A stretch of DNA of 48,822 nucleotides from a virus. Shown here in pieces: positions 27,601 to 39,900 of the stretch. Each line of letters opens with the position of its first letter. Position 1 is the stretch's first letter. The DNA lies in the IMG/VR virus record IMGVR_UViG_3300021185_001399, positions 1 to 48,822 of that record. One strand, written 5' to 3'. Below the pieces are notes generated by a model. It did no database searches. It was not told the DNA's origin and worked only from the letters and a program-made list of their open reading frames with translations. The position numbers and the translations under genes were made by a program.

Positions 27601-27982
27601 TGATATGAACGTTAAAGCTAAAAAGAATGATTATTATTCTTCAACAGAAATAGATATATTAGGTGGAGATAATAATAACTATCATGACTATACAATTCCT
27701 AATGATAATGGTATAACTAATACTGCAGAGTATAGAGTTATAAAAAATGGAACTGGTGATTATAATTTTAGTTATAATGTAAATTATTATAATCCTTATG
27801 ATCCTGATGCAGAAAATTATACTGAGTATACTACAGATTCAGGTACTATACAAATGGATTTTAGAAATGGTTTAATGGGTATTGATCAGCAGATGATGGC
27901 TATGAAAGCTCAGTATGAAGAGATAAGAAGAAATAACCAAGCTTTGAGAGAAAAGGATCAGGCTATTTATGGTAAAAAATAA
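24698..27982 (+). CDS. Conserved crAss-like cargo/structural protein
   Basis: 1094 aa. The N-terminus (MATYIKGADTYLPDIKPFTP, then YKFLSAVLETRQDKYDTNF) is the pattern of a family present in most crAss-like phages directly before the polymerase-containing genes. Residues 40-460 are mainly helical and charged with repeated QxxxAxxAK spacing, consistent with long helices. About 470-620 is more polar with a Glu/Asn/Gly-rich part (TVTGENGEQKEFRGSISEIK). The C-terminal third is beta-like and Tyr/Asn-rich (NYHDYTIPNDNGITNTAEYR), ending in a charged helix. No catalytic motif is seen. It is followed after 11 bases by the giant polymerase gene, suggesting coexpression and co-packaging. The role is inferred from position. 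Confidence 0.7.
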   Translation: MATYIKGADTYLPDIKPFTPDYKFLSAVLETRQDKYDTNFKATNELYNKVVYADLSREDTKERRDQYAEQIAPQIEKISGMDLSLQQNVNAARDVFAPFYEDDITVKDVLFTSRYREEMKTANLLLNSPDRSVQSKYWKTGERAMQYQMDAFINASPDKAMQMALPKYVPDANLFEMGQQLLENMDPPLKMKRDRFAKKPNPKYNPNKPISATNPKEIINSDWIITEQNGAQVTGAALQQIRNRLMEHPRVQAAYQTEAYVKGMDWATAAVKEGRAANLEQGQELWASETIRRIEGINELRIAQDMQALAKAEKANVSWANYKGANGIIEGSQLDNANTEQLSRTEQFKAALEAKKRIREEAALPSKTLNNTLNKAYSMLMQNNIMNDMRESAQAFSARDYEYEMNANPYALKEKQFKYDMSKIRANAANALNLEKVKQQNRLDLEKYKSDLEGTGINSPLGDALSSGYTTLGDGNTIDLATNKKNEVTQNTDMIERTKTQFQEADTKLAANQVNDIVSMMSLMNPRGDNESEDQTYGITVTGENGEQKEFRGSISEIKTKLLEQTTNEDGESTGYVNRDLINKIYSDKNEQFSNTRQQALDNPNMVLSKDQRNQYDALYQKMNGINGTNTQIKGVEQFVTTAYEKFDEANNITTVNVKKQNKHVKNLMDNGNFPNIFKDGIPLNKTEYIALVKKGVEDGTITNVDLNWKVDVGTNNKDYMVPAYDLQINPASKTSGVTKIPRYNKDGSRAMMMDNTAIESEASMVYDAIKKGLNKRLTGQLDANVNSGDFNSARYGIDGSFTDVVSNPTYNYAINPLARNADNEQEMANMINQIKTLQANNSTFGMGVGTLGKDSELEQKNDLALKVYNLWIEDLNTWINNPKRSNTDAIAPIGTLAYMPVYDKAKVGDKTHAGYELKFSPEWLASKVKGPKDSQYGSLTTEDIKKLKGVGTDNNESGIFLVYDQQDDMNVKAKKNDYYSSTEIDILGGDNNNYHDYTIPNDNGITNTAEYRVIKNGTGDYNFSYNVNYYNPYDPDAENYTEYTTDSGTIQMDFRNGLMGIDQQMMAMKAQYEEIRRNNQALREKDQAIYGKK

Positions 27983-27993
27983 AGCATAAGTAA

Positions 27994-30900
27994 ATGGAAA
28001 ACGAATCTAAAACACCATTACAACAACTTAATAGAGAAGCTGAAAGACCTGCCCCAAGTGTAATACCTGATGGGCAGTTCCGTTTTGAACCTATTGAAGA
28101 ATTATTTGAAACTCCAGAAGAGAATTTTAATAATTATGCTATGAGCGGTGATTTAGCAGCTGATGATATATCAGGTGTTAATGAATACACAGCAGCAATA
28201 GATAAGTATGGTGTGGGTGCTATGGCAAGTTTAGGTATAGCTGATCCCGGTCCTGCTACTGATACATATAATCCTGTTACTCAAAGCAGACCTGATAATA
28301 CTGAGAACACCTTTTCAATGACGAAGAGGTTATTGACTTTAAATGATACACCTGTATCAGAAAAAAAAGTTGCCCCTGCATTTACAGGAATGAGGCAAAC
28401 TCAGTTTATGAGATATTTTGAACATCCTGAGTTTGATAAGTTAGGATATTCTCCATATTCTAATATGGAAAGTTTTTATAATGCAAATTCTACAATTTAT
28501 GATGACTTTTCCAGAATGAGAGGTAATTGGTGGTCATTAGTTGGTACAGGATTAAGTTCTGTATATGGATCTATGTTTAGTGGTTCTGATTATCTTGAGC
28601 CAGATCTTGACTCAGCTACAGCTTTTGAAGACAAGATGGGTATAATGAATTCTACCAGAGGAGGTTTTGGTGGGTTTATGAATAACCTAGCAGCTAACTC
28701 TGCATATACAGGAGGTATACTTATATCTATTGCTGCAGAAGAGCTAGTGTTAGCAGGTGTTACAGCACTTTCAGGAGGTACAGCAGCACCAGTTACTATA
28801 GTTAAGACAGGTGCAAACGTTGTTAAAGGTGTTAAAGGCTTTTTTAGTTTCACAAAAATGTACGAACGTACAAGAGATATATTAAAGCAAGCTAAAGCAA
28901 TTGAAAATGCTAGAGATTTCTGGGTTGCTGCTAAAGGCGGTGAAAGATTAAAAGCTGCAGGAAATTTACTTGGTAGAGGTTTTACACCTAATACAGTAAA
29001 AGCATTTAGAGATATTAAGACTGCAAAAAATGCTGGTCAAAATATGAGTAATCTTGCTAAGATGAATGCAAAGTTTGGTGGTTTTTATAGAGATATGAGA
29101 GCTGTTAATTTAGCTATGGCTGAGAGCAAGTTAGAAGCTGGTATGGCATATAATCAAGTACTTAAAAATGGTATGAATAACTACGCTGCTGCTAATGGTG
29201 GTCAGGGTGTTGATGAATATGAGATGGCTAGAATAAATAATGCTGCTGATCAAGCTGCATTTAAAACAATGATGGCCAATGCACCAATAATATATGCAAG
29301 TAACTGGTTAGTTCTTGGCAATGCATTAGGTGGTTTCCAAAGAGGTATTCAGCGTACAATAGGTTCAGCATTTGGTAAAGGGATTGCTAAAAATGTAATA
29401 AATACAGCAGGTAAAAAAGTAGTTGATGCTGCGGGTAAAGTAATTAAAAACCCTTTTAAATATTTAGGAGGAAAAGAAAAAGGTTTCTTAGGTCTTAAAA
29501 GACTAGGTGCAAAAATTAAAGCTGCGGGTGGATGGAAAAGTGTTGCTGGTAGTGGTGGTATAGTTATGTTAGATTACTTTGCAGCTAATGTTGCTGAAGG
29601 TATTCAAGAGGTTTCTCAAGAAGCAATATCTGCAGCTACTGTTGGTTATTATACAGAAATACTACAAAATCCAGCACAAGGTGGTGTTGCATTACAGAAT
29701 CAAATGATACTATCTGCAATGGGTGATCAGTTTTCTGGTGAAGGATTTAATGTATTTATGTCTGGTTTTTTAATGGGTGGTCTTGTACAGCCTGTACAAA
29801 GAGCTTTTATGCAGGGTGTGCCTTCTATATATAAGTATGGATTGCAAGAAGCTGGTATTGGTTTAGCTACGGCAAAACAAAAAGAAACATTTGCTGAGTT
29901 TAGAAAAACAAGAGATGAAATGATTGAAAAAATTGTTGACTCTTATAATAAATCATGGAATGAGCAAGCTATAGATCCATCAGAGTTGTTTGATGTCAAC
30001 AGATTGAATTTTATGATTCAAAAGGAAATGGCTGAAAAAATGAAGAAGTCTGCTTATCAACAAGATTTCTTTGGATTTAAAGATGCTGAAGATGCAGCTA
30101 AGTTTCAACAGTTTTTTACAATGTTTGAAACAAATGGAACAAGACACTTTAGAGATCAGTTATTAGGTTTCTTAGATATGACTGATACTGAATTAGCTGA
30201 TGCATTCCCTGGTGTTAGTAATAAAGATAAAAAGGATGGCAAGTTAAGAAAGCGTATAAATGAAACCATTATCCAAATGGATAAGATGGAAGAAAATTAT
30301 AATAAGCTTAAAGATAAATATGTAAATCCTTTTGATGAAAATAAATTCAACCGTAAGACACAAGAGAAAGAATATATAAATGAGTTAGTTGCAAGGGCTG
30401 GATATGATCATGCACGTTATTTATACATGTTTACTAATGAAAGTTTTATGTCTGCAGTTAGTAGAGCTGATGGGATATACTCAAAGCTTGAAGCAGAACC
30501 TTTGTTTGCAAAAATGGCTGCAAGTGATATTACTACTTTACTTGACCCAGAATCAATTGAGAGGGAGATTGTAATCCTTCAAGAAGAAATAGATGCATTT
30601 GAGGGAGCTAGTGTAAAAGGTGCGCCAACTGCATCATCACCAAAGCAAGAAAAAATTACAAGACTTAAAGCTATTCAAAAGATTGTTACTGATAAAAAGA
30701 ATAGATTTAAGAATGGTACATTTAAAAGAAACAAAGCATTAAAAGATAGCTTAAGAAATGAGTTTAAAAATTACGTAAGATTTTTGGCTAAAGAGCAAGG
30801 CTCATTTGTAAATGAAGATAACATTGATGCTGCACTAGTTGATATAGTTGATTACTATGCTTTAGATAATAGAGCAAAAGTATATGACAAAGCTATTGAG

Positions 30901-33900
30901 TTTATGAATAACCCTGAAAAGTTTGCTGAGATGGTAGAAAGATCTCAAGCATTATCTAAGAATAGACTAGAGGGAAGAGCAAAAGAAATGAAAGCAGCTC
31001 TAGAGAAATATACTGATATTACTTTAGCAAATCAACTAATAAATGATTTAGCTAAAGATCCAGTTGGTGCATATGCAGATGAAGCACAGATGGTACTTTT
31101 TTTACAGACAGGGAATGCAGACTTTCTTATAGACTTTTATGATGAAAACGGTAAAGTTGTTGAGGGTGTTCATGATATAAAATTTAAAATGATACAGTCT
31201 CTGATAAATGTTTATAAATCTACAAAAACAGATCAGACTAGTGAAGAAGAAATAACTCAAGAAGAAAAGGATGAAGCAAAAAGACAAGATGTTGATGAGC
31301 AGAAATCCGATTTAGATGTAATGCTTGAGAATGCAGGTATTAAATTAACTGTTGATACAATAACTATAAGTCCTTATCTTGATGAGGTACTGAGGAGATC
31401 TTATAGAAGTTATAAATCAAGAATGGCTGCAGCAGGTAAAACAAGTTTATCTGTACAAGAGTGGAAAAACTCTGCTGAAGCGCAGGAGCTAAAGAATGTA
31501 TTTAATGCTATAAAGCAAGTATGGGCTGCAGGTACAATGACAAAAAATGCAGCTGGTGAAACTGTATATACAAGCCCTATAGAGCAATCACTTGTTGATT
31601 CTGACACAGGGTTTCAAGACTTTTTATCTACACCCAAACAAGAATTACTAGCAGAAAACCCACTAATTACTTCTATATTAAATCAAACAACTGTTAAGTT
31701 AGATGATATATATGAGCAGCCTGATGTTGCTGATAATATTGAGGTTACTGAAAAACCTTTAAAGGAAGGTGTTATAGCAGACTTATATAAAAGAGTAGTA
31801 AAAGTTCCTGGACAGGAGCCTATAACTATTTATGAGTTGCTAGATAAAAAAGGAAACAAGTTAAGTTCAGATTTATTAGATTTTGTTGATCAACAATTTG
31901 AATCAACAAGAGGTACGTTTAATGAAAATGCTGCTGCTACAGCTTATGATGCTTTGTCTGCTCTTGATGATCAAGCTCCTGATTCAACAACTTTTGAGTT
32001 TGATGGTGTTAGTGGTTTGTTTTATGGAATGTCTATTTACAAAGGAAGTGAGAAGTATATTATAATTCAAAAACCCAACAGCTCAAAGAAATTTGGTAAA
32101 AATCAAAAGCTTAGAGTAATTAAAGAATCTAATAATGTTGGGCCTATATCAACAAGAAAATTTGAATATATAAAACAAGGAGAGTTTAAGAATGTTTTTT
32201 CTGTTGAAGAAATAACAATGGATGTATTAGATGACTCAGTTAGTAAGTTAGACATTCAATCATTATTGTCTCCTTATGCACATGCAAATAGATCTGACAA
32301 GAAAGGTTTATCAGATGAGCAAATAGCACAAGCTTTAACATATGAAAATGCCGAAGGCAAAGAAAGACTTAAAGCTATACTAAAAGAGTTGACACCAGCT
32401 GAAAGAGAACAGTTAGAGTTTGTTGTATATAGAAATCCAAATCCACAGACTGTAAAAGAGTATTCTGTTCAGAATATGTCTGGTTATCAATATAAAAGCT
32501 CAAACCCATTAATTAAAAGATATAGTAGTGAATATGTTGTGGGTATTAGAATTAATAATACTGTAACACAAGATAGGATAAATCAAAAACTATTAGAAAA
32601 GAAAATACAACCTTCTGATTCACCAGATGGAATATTTGCATATATGAACAATGCTTCATTTTTAATTAAAGATCAACTAACAGGAGCTAATGTAGATCCT
32701 AGATCAATGAATCTAAGACAAGCTCAGAATGTAATGTATACTCCATTTGGTAAAAGTATAACTACCGAAGAACAGTTAAAAGAAATTCAAAAAGCATTTA
32801 CATTAAACTCTATGCTTACTACAACATTTAATAATCTTGGAGTAGCAGAAGAGAAACAATACTTTAGTATAAAAGATCTACCTTTTAATATAAAGCTTGA
32901 TTCAAAAGGAGGAAGGATTGTATATAGTAAAGGTAACCCTGTTTATATGCCTGCATTAGATTATCAATATGCAGATGAAAATAATAACTACTTTATATTT
33001 GATTTAAAGTATGATAAAAAACAAGGTGGTAGAATATTTAACTATACCACATCTGCTACTGATGAAGTTGATTTAAAGAATAAAGTACTAAATCAATTAG
33101 AAAAACAAGGAATTACTAGAGATAGTTTGCTAGCAGGAACAGATAGATATCTTGCTGCAGTTAAGCTACCAAATGGTACTTATGCTTTAGTTAATCTTAA
33201 AGCAGTGACATATACAAAAGAAGAAAAAGAAGCTCTTTTTGTAGAGATTGTTGATAAAGCTAAAGAAATTCAAGCAATAAAAGATGATCTCAAAAGAAAT
33301 GCTGCGGCTGTTAAATACAATGAAGAATTATCAGATAAATTATTTTTAAGTAGTTATCCTGGAAATCTTCTTGATTTAAAAGTTGGGCAAGATGGAAGTA
33401 TATTTATTCAATTGGATCAACAAAAAGGAGAAGAGATAGTCAATATAGAATCTGTAAGCATTGACTTTCCTGTTGTTAATTCAGATACAAGTGCCGTTAA
33501 AATAATAGAAAGTTTAATTACTAAGTATAATAAATTAGAAAAAGTTGCTGCAAATAATGCACAAGTAAGAGACAAAAATATAAGAAAGTCTTTTGCATCA
33601 GGTGCCCCTGCTCAAGATATAGTAGATAAGAGTACAACTGAAGTTGGAATTGAAGTAGTAACAGACAACTCATTAGTTCTTTCTGCTGAGTCAGATGCAA
33701 TACTAGCACAACAAGCTGTGGCATTTGCAAGTGTTAGACCTAAGAATGAGGATAAGAGAATTGAAGAAGAAGTAGCACTACCTGAGATATCTGAAGAGTC
33801 TGATGACAGTGTTCTTGATATGTCAGAGGAAGAATTAATATCTAGAATTGATAATGATTTTCAAGGTCATCCTGTAGGCATTGAGCATATAATAAATAAA

Positions 33901-36900
33901 ATGCTTAGAGGAGAGCCTCTAAATGAAGCAGAAGAAAAAATGATGAATAACCCTGTTATTTCTAATGGGGTTAATTTACGTGTTGCTGCTGCAGGTGGCA
34001 TAGGAAGTCTTAAACCACAAGAAAAAACAAAGGAGACAACACTAGATAAAGAAAAAGCTAAACTTAAAGAACTAAAAGCTACACTAACAGAAGGATTAAA
34101 AGGTGCAGCTAAAATTGATGCATTAGATGAAAGCAAAGAATATCAAAAACAACTTGCAATAGTTAAAAAACTTTCTAAGACAGCAAACAAATTAGTTGAA
34201 GCAACTACTGAAGTAGAGAGAATAGAAGACTACAATGAGTTTTTAGATTGGGCAAATGAATCATTACCATCTATAATAGGTATAGAAGATGTACTTACTC
34301 TAGCAGATAATGGCATAACTAAAGGTTATAAAAGAGTTGGTGCTTTTGTTTTAGATATACATAAGATAGCAGGAGGGGTAAGTGTAAACGGTACTGTATA
34401 TGTTGGTGCTAATAATCCTTTTAAATATCATGAAGCATTTCATGGTGTCTTTAGAATGCTACTTACACAAGAACAAATAGATAGATATAGAAAACTTGGT
34501 AAGTCAGAATTAAAAAGCAAGTATGGTTCAAAGTATAAAGCTGAATTAGAAAAATTTAGAACAACCGCAAAACAATATGAAGATCTTTCTGATATTGAAT
34601 TAGAGAATGAGTTTATAGAAGAATACTTGGCTGATGAGTTTGAAGCATTTAAAAAGGACCCAAGAAGTACTAAGACTAACACAGAGATTAAATCATTCTT
34701 TACTAAGATAATTGAGTGGATTAAAGGTGTGTTATCTAAGTATACCCCTAATGAATTACAAACATTGTATGAAAATATTGATGCTGGTAAATTTAAAAGT
34801 GCAACTGTACAATTAAATGAATTCACATCAGATGCTGGAATTACTGTTGCAAATGCATTGGTAAGACACGATGTGGTATCTAAAGATGAGAATGTATCAG
34901 GGTTTTTATATGTTGATTCAATGGTAATTGATCCATTAATTAGATCAATGGCCGGTATGTTTATAACTAGAGTTAATAACTTAGAAGAAGAAAGCTATAA
35001 CCCTGAAGATGTTTATAAGAGTATTGCACGTGACTTTAGAATTTTACTTGATCCAGAAGATGCTAGCAATAAAATTTTAGGAGCAGGAAAAATAAAACAA
35101 CTTGAAGAATTAGAGGATGCATTTACTAATTACCCTGAAGATATAAAGAAAGAGGTTTTTGGTTTAATTAATATAATATCAGATCAAGATAATGAGAGTG
35201 AATTTAAATCAGAAGCAGAAGAAGATTCAACTGGATTAAGAAAAGCAGATGAATTTGACAAAGATGCATCTGAGATAGGAGGGTTTAATTCATTAACTAA
35301 AAAGGTGAGGTCTTACATTGCTACTTCAACAATGAAAGATGTAGACTTTTTTGGTAAGACAGAATTAACGGAAGGAGAACCATTAATTGTTCCTGTTAAA
35401 TTTAATGAAGCATATAATGGTTTACTAAAAGCTGTATCTAATATAAGTGATCAGGCTGTTATGCTTAGACGTATGTATTCATACTCTAGGTTAAATCCTA
35501 ATATGGCAGCAGTAGTTGACAAATTATTTAATGATGCAAATCTAGATATAAAGTCTTTGTCTTCTGAATCACCTTTTATAAATGTTACCAATGCTAGTCT
35601 ATTGCAGTCAATAGTTAAAGGTTTTGAAAACTATAAAGTAGATTATATATTTAATGAAAGAGATGGTGCAGGAAACATATTAATATACACTGCCTCAGAA
35701 CGTGATGATATTAACTCACAATTAGATGAGTGGTCACAAGCTTATATAACTAAGAGGAAAGAAATGAATTTAGATGAGTCTGGTCAAAAAATTGATGACT
35801 TGCTTGACTTAGTTAAAAACATGTCTCTTGTTTTAGGTGACAAAACCAAATACTTAACTAGTGAAAAGAGTGATGAGAAAGCTAGAGAGCATTCTCAAAA
35901 ATTATTTGATCTAACAGGTATAAGGTTAAGTCCAATGTATTTAAACTATAGTTACATTAAGACTTTTGATTATGCTAAATTAGATCCAGAGCAAAAAATA
36001 TTATATAACGCTTACTCTATTGAGCCTATATCTGAGCAGTTTTTAGTAACTCTATATGATCTTATGTATAGAGATGATAATATTTTCTCTAAGAAATCAG
36101 ATGGTATGGCATCTAGACTTACTTATATAAGTTTAAATAATGCAATCTTTGATGAATCAATTGGTGCATCATCATTTATTAATCCAAATGGTGATTTAGT
36201 TTATGGTCATCAACTTCCAACTTATCATTTAAAAGCAATATCTGCATTAAATAATCCAAAAAAAATAGATCAACTATCAAATGATGAATATCTAAGCAAT
36301 AATTATTTATTAAATAATGAGGCATTTAGAAATTTATCATCTCAAGGTAGAATAAAAGTAACTAGAATTGCGGGTAGCAAAATTAAATCTATTGTTACAA
36401 CAGATCTTAATGATAGCGTTGCAGAAGATATATTAAATACATCTTTAGAAGATAGTAAGTCTACACAAAGCTTTGGGGAGTTTACACCAAAAGAGTTTGC
36501 TGTATCATTAATTAATAATTATGTATCTAATTTTAACAGAAGAACAGGTAAAGTAGATTCAGTAGAAGGTGTTGGAAAGCTACCTATAGCAACAGCACCT
36601 GTATTTTTAAGAGTAATGGAAGCAGCTAATACTGGAGACTTAACAAGTTTGCCTGTAATAAAAGCTGTAACTATGAAAGGTGAAAACGTTGAGCTTACTC
36701 CTCAACTAGTAAATGCGTTTATAGATAGAATAGCTTCAGAGTTTGAAAGGATAAATAGAGAAGCTATTGCTTTTGGTGAGCTTGGTGGTGATATTCAAGG
36801 ATATAATGACTCCATGCAAGGTAGAGCATTTAGTTTTGCAAACACAGGATTATTGTTAGATCCTATTACTCAACAAACACTAGCTAATGTAGCTATTAAT

Positions 36901-39900
36901 GCAGGTAAGCAAAAACAAGTAATGACTTTTGATCAAGGTGTTAAGCTAGCTATAGGTGTGTCAAGATCAACTATAAAAAATGAAGTTACTTCAAGTTTGA
37001 ATGGAGCATTTGAAGAGTTTAATGAATTAATTACAAAACTAAAAGTAAAAGATAATTTATCAACTCAAGTTAGACAAGGATTGACTATAGGTCAAGGAGT
37101 TGCTAGAACTATGGTTGATTTAGCTGGTAGTCAATTAAACTTAAACACCAATGAATCTCATAACCTACAACAGATATTTTTTAATAACTGGATTAACTCA
37201 GCTTCTATTAATGACCTTTTACTAGGTGATCAAGCAATGACACTGCAAAGTATGGTTGATAAAGTTAAAAGAGCTAAGTTAAATAATGCCGCATACTATA
37301 GTGCATACAGTGTATTGTCTGCACCTGAACTTGGAATAAATCATGCAAGTACAAACTTTGATATGTTTGTATTTGATGAAATAACAGAGCAATCATCTTT
37401 AACAGGTAATGATATTGATAGTGCAGATGCACAAGCATATATTACAACTAAAGGATCAAGGTATGCTACATTTGGTTTTGGTAGGTTAAGTCCTTCTATG
37501 GCTAGCATGTATGATACACTTGACATTGGACAAGCACCAAACAGTGATGCTATATTTGGAACTGAAGACAAACCTATAGGTCTTGCAAAAAAACAAGAAC
37601 TTATAAATTCTAAAAAGTATGTTTACATGGATGGTAAAACAGCAGTTAAAATGTCTGTTACTGTCTTAACAAAAGAGTATACATCTAATTATAATGCTGA
37701 GTTAGGTAAGTGGGAACCTAAACCAACTAAAGAGCAGCTTCATTATTTACGTGAGCAAATGGAAGCCAATGAGGAAGCCAATAAAAACTTTGCTATGGCT
37801 GCCCCATTATCAGCTGTAAAGATGATGAAGAATACTGTAAACAAATTAAATGATGACTCAAGCGGTTTTGATTTAAGTCAGAATTTAAAATCTACTAAAT
37901 TAAGTACAGAGTACTTGGGGCTTCAAGTTATTCAGCCATCCAATAAGATGGAAATTACTGACATGACTCAGATTAAGGATATAATTACATCTGAACAAGA
38001 TGATACAGTTAAAATACCTGGACTGGGTTTAAATGAAAAAGGTGAAACAATGAACGTTGGTGATGTTAGAAGATTATATAATGCTGCAACATCACAAAGA
38101 GTAATATTAAAATATAAAAATAAAAGAAACCTAGTATTTACTTTTGATACAGCACTAGATGAATTTAAATTATCTAAAAAGAAAGGTGCTATAACACCTA
38201 ATCTTGGAGCATTTTTAGACTATGCACAAAATTCTTTAAAGGCATCTGGCTCAGCATCAAATTTATTAGAGTTTTTTACATCAGATAAAAATGAACAAAA
38301 GTTTAATCTTAATAATCCTTTTACAGCTAAGAAGTATGAACAACTATTTCTTTCATATTTTAGTAAAGGTACATTAAGAGAAAAAGTTCCTGGTACAGCG
38401 CTAGCTTTAGTATCATCTTTTGGTACTAGATATTATAGAAAAGTATATGAAGTTAAAAATGGTATACCTGTAAGATCTGAAATATTAAGAGAAAGTCAAT
38501 ACAAAGGAGACTTTGCAGATAGAGTTCCAGGAGATGGTGTTTATCCAGAAGGTATAGTTATTCTAGATGTTTTAAGAACAGGGCTAATGGGTTATACTAA
38601 TCCTGCTGATGCATCTACTAAAACTGGTGAAAGATATAGTGAAGTTGTTATGCCGGCAATGGATAAGAATGTAATGGATTTAATTGCTAATACAGATGCT
38701 AAAATTCCTGATGCTATATCTAAGATGTTTGGTGTACGTATACCAACTCAAGATAAACACTCTGCTGTAAACATAAAGATTGTAGATTTTCTACCTGCTT
38801 ATTATGGCTCTTCTGCTATATTTCCTAAAGAAATAGTTGAAGTATCAGGTGCAGATTTTGATATAGATAAAGTATATGCAAAAATTAAAGAATATTATTT
38901 AGATGATAATAATAATTTTATAGAGTTTGGTCAAGGTGATCCATATACAGAGTATGTTAAAAATATAAATAACCTAACAGCTAAACCAGATACAGTTTAT
39001 AATAAAGCTGCATCAATGTTTAATAATGATCAGCTTGCTATTAGAATGGATAATGCTTTATCACCGCAAGAAATGAATAGATTGACTGATCAAGAAGGTG
39101 AGAATAAATTTAATGAAGATTCTTTAAGAGCTGCTTTAATGCTTGGCTTACCAGCAACAAAAAAACAGTTTACTGACTATGTTGAAAAGCATGGCAACCC
39201 TAATGAGGCAGTATTAAATAATAAAATTTTAGATTATAATTATGCACTTGCTGGTAATGAAGGTATGACAGGCACAGAGTTACTTCAACAAGATCTTAAA
39301 AAAGATTTACCTATTGCATATCAAGCGGCAGATATAGAAGTATTAAAGACTGCATTTAATAACCTTGTAGCTAATCCAGACATACAACTTTTTAAGGATA
39401 GACAAGATTCTCCTGTTGATGTAGACTCACTGACTGGTATGATTAAATCTTTTGAAGCAAACAAAGGAGCAGCTATTGGTGCTGTAGTATTACCTAACGT
39501 ATATCTTAATTTATTAACTGAATACAATATTGATCTATTTAAACCTTTTAAACTAGGCAATGTTCCCTATAATGGTTTTGGAGGCAAGATTATAAACGGT
39601 GAAAGAAAGCAAGATATAATTTCTTCTTTAGTTACAATGGAAACAGATAACGCTAAAGAAAGGTTCATATCTAAGTTAGGATTAAATATACATGCTGTAG
39701 GTATGGCTGCTAATATGATTTCATTGGGTATACCTTTAGAAACAACATTGCTTTTATTAAACTCTGCTGAAGTTAGAGATTTATATGACTTATCTCAGAA
39801 CAAAGTTGATAATACATCTCCAAATTTAAAAATGTTACTTGATAGTAGAATAGCATCTCTAAAAGCAAAAGTAACAGAAGAAAAAAATAAAAATGGAAAA

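Noticed and set aside
33867-34136. Several 60-130 aa minus-strand frames inside the giant genes
   Set aside because: They are antisense to continuous coding frames with clear domains and have no promoters or coupling.
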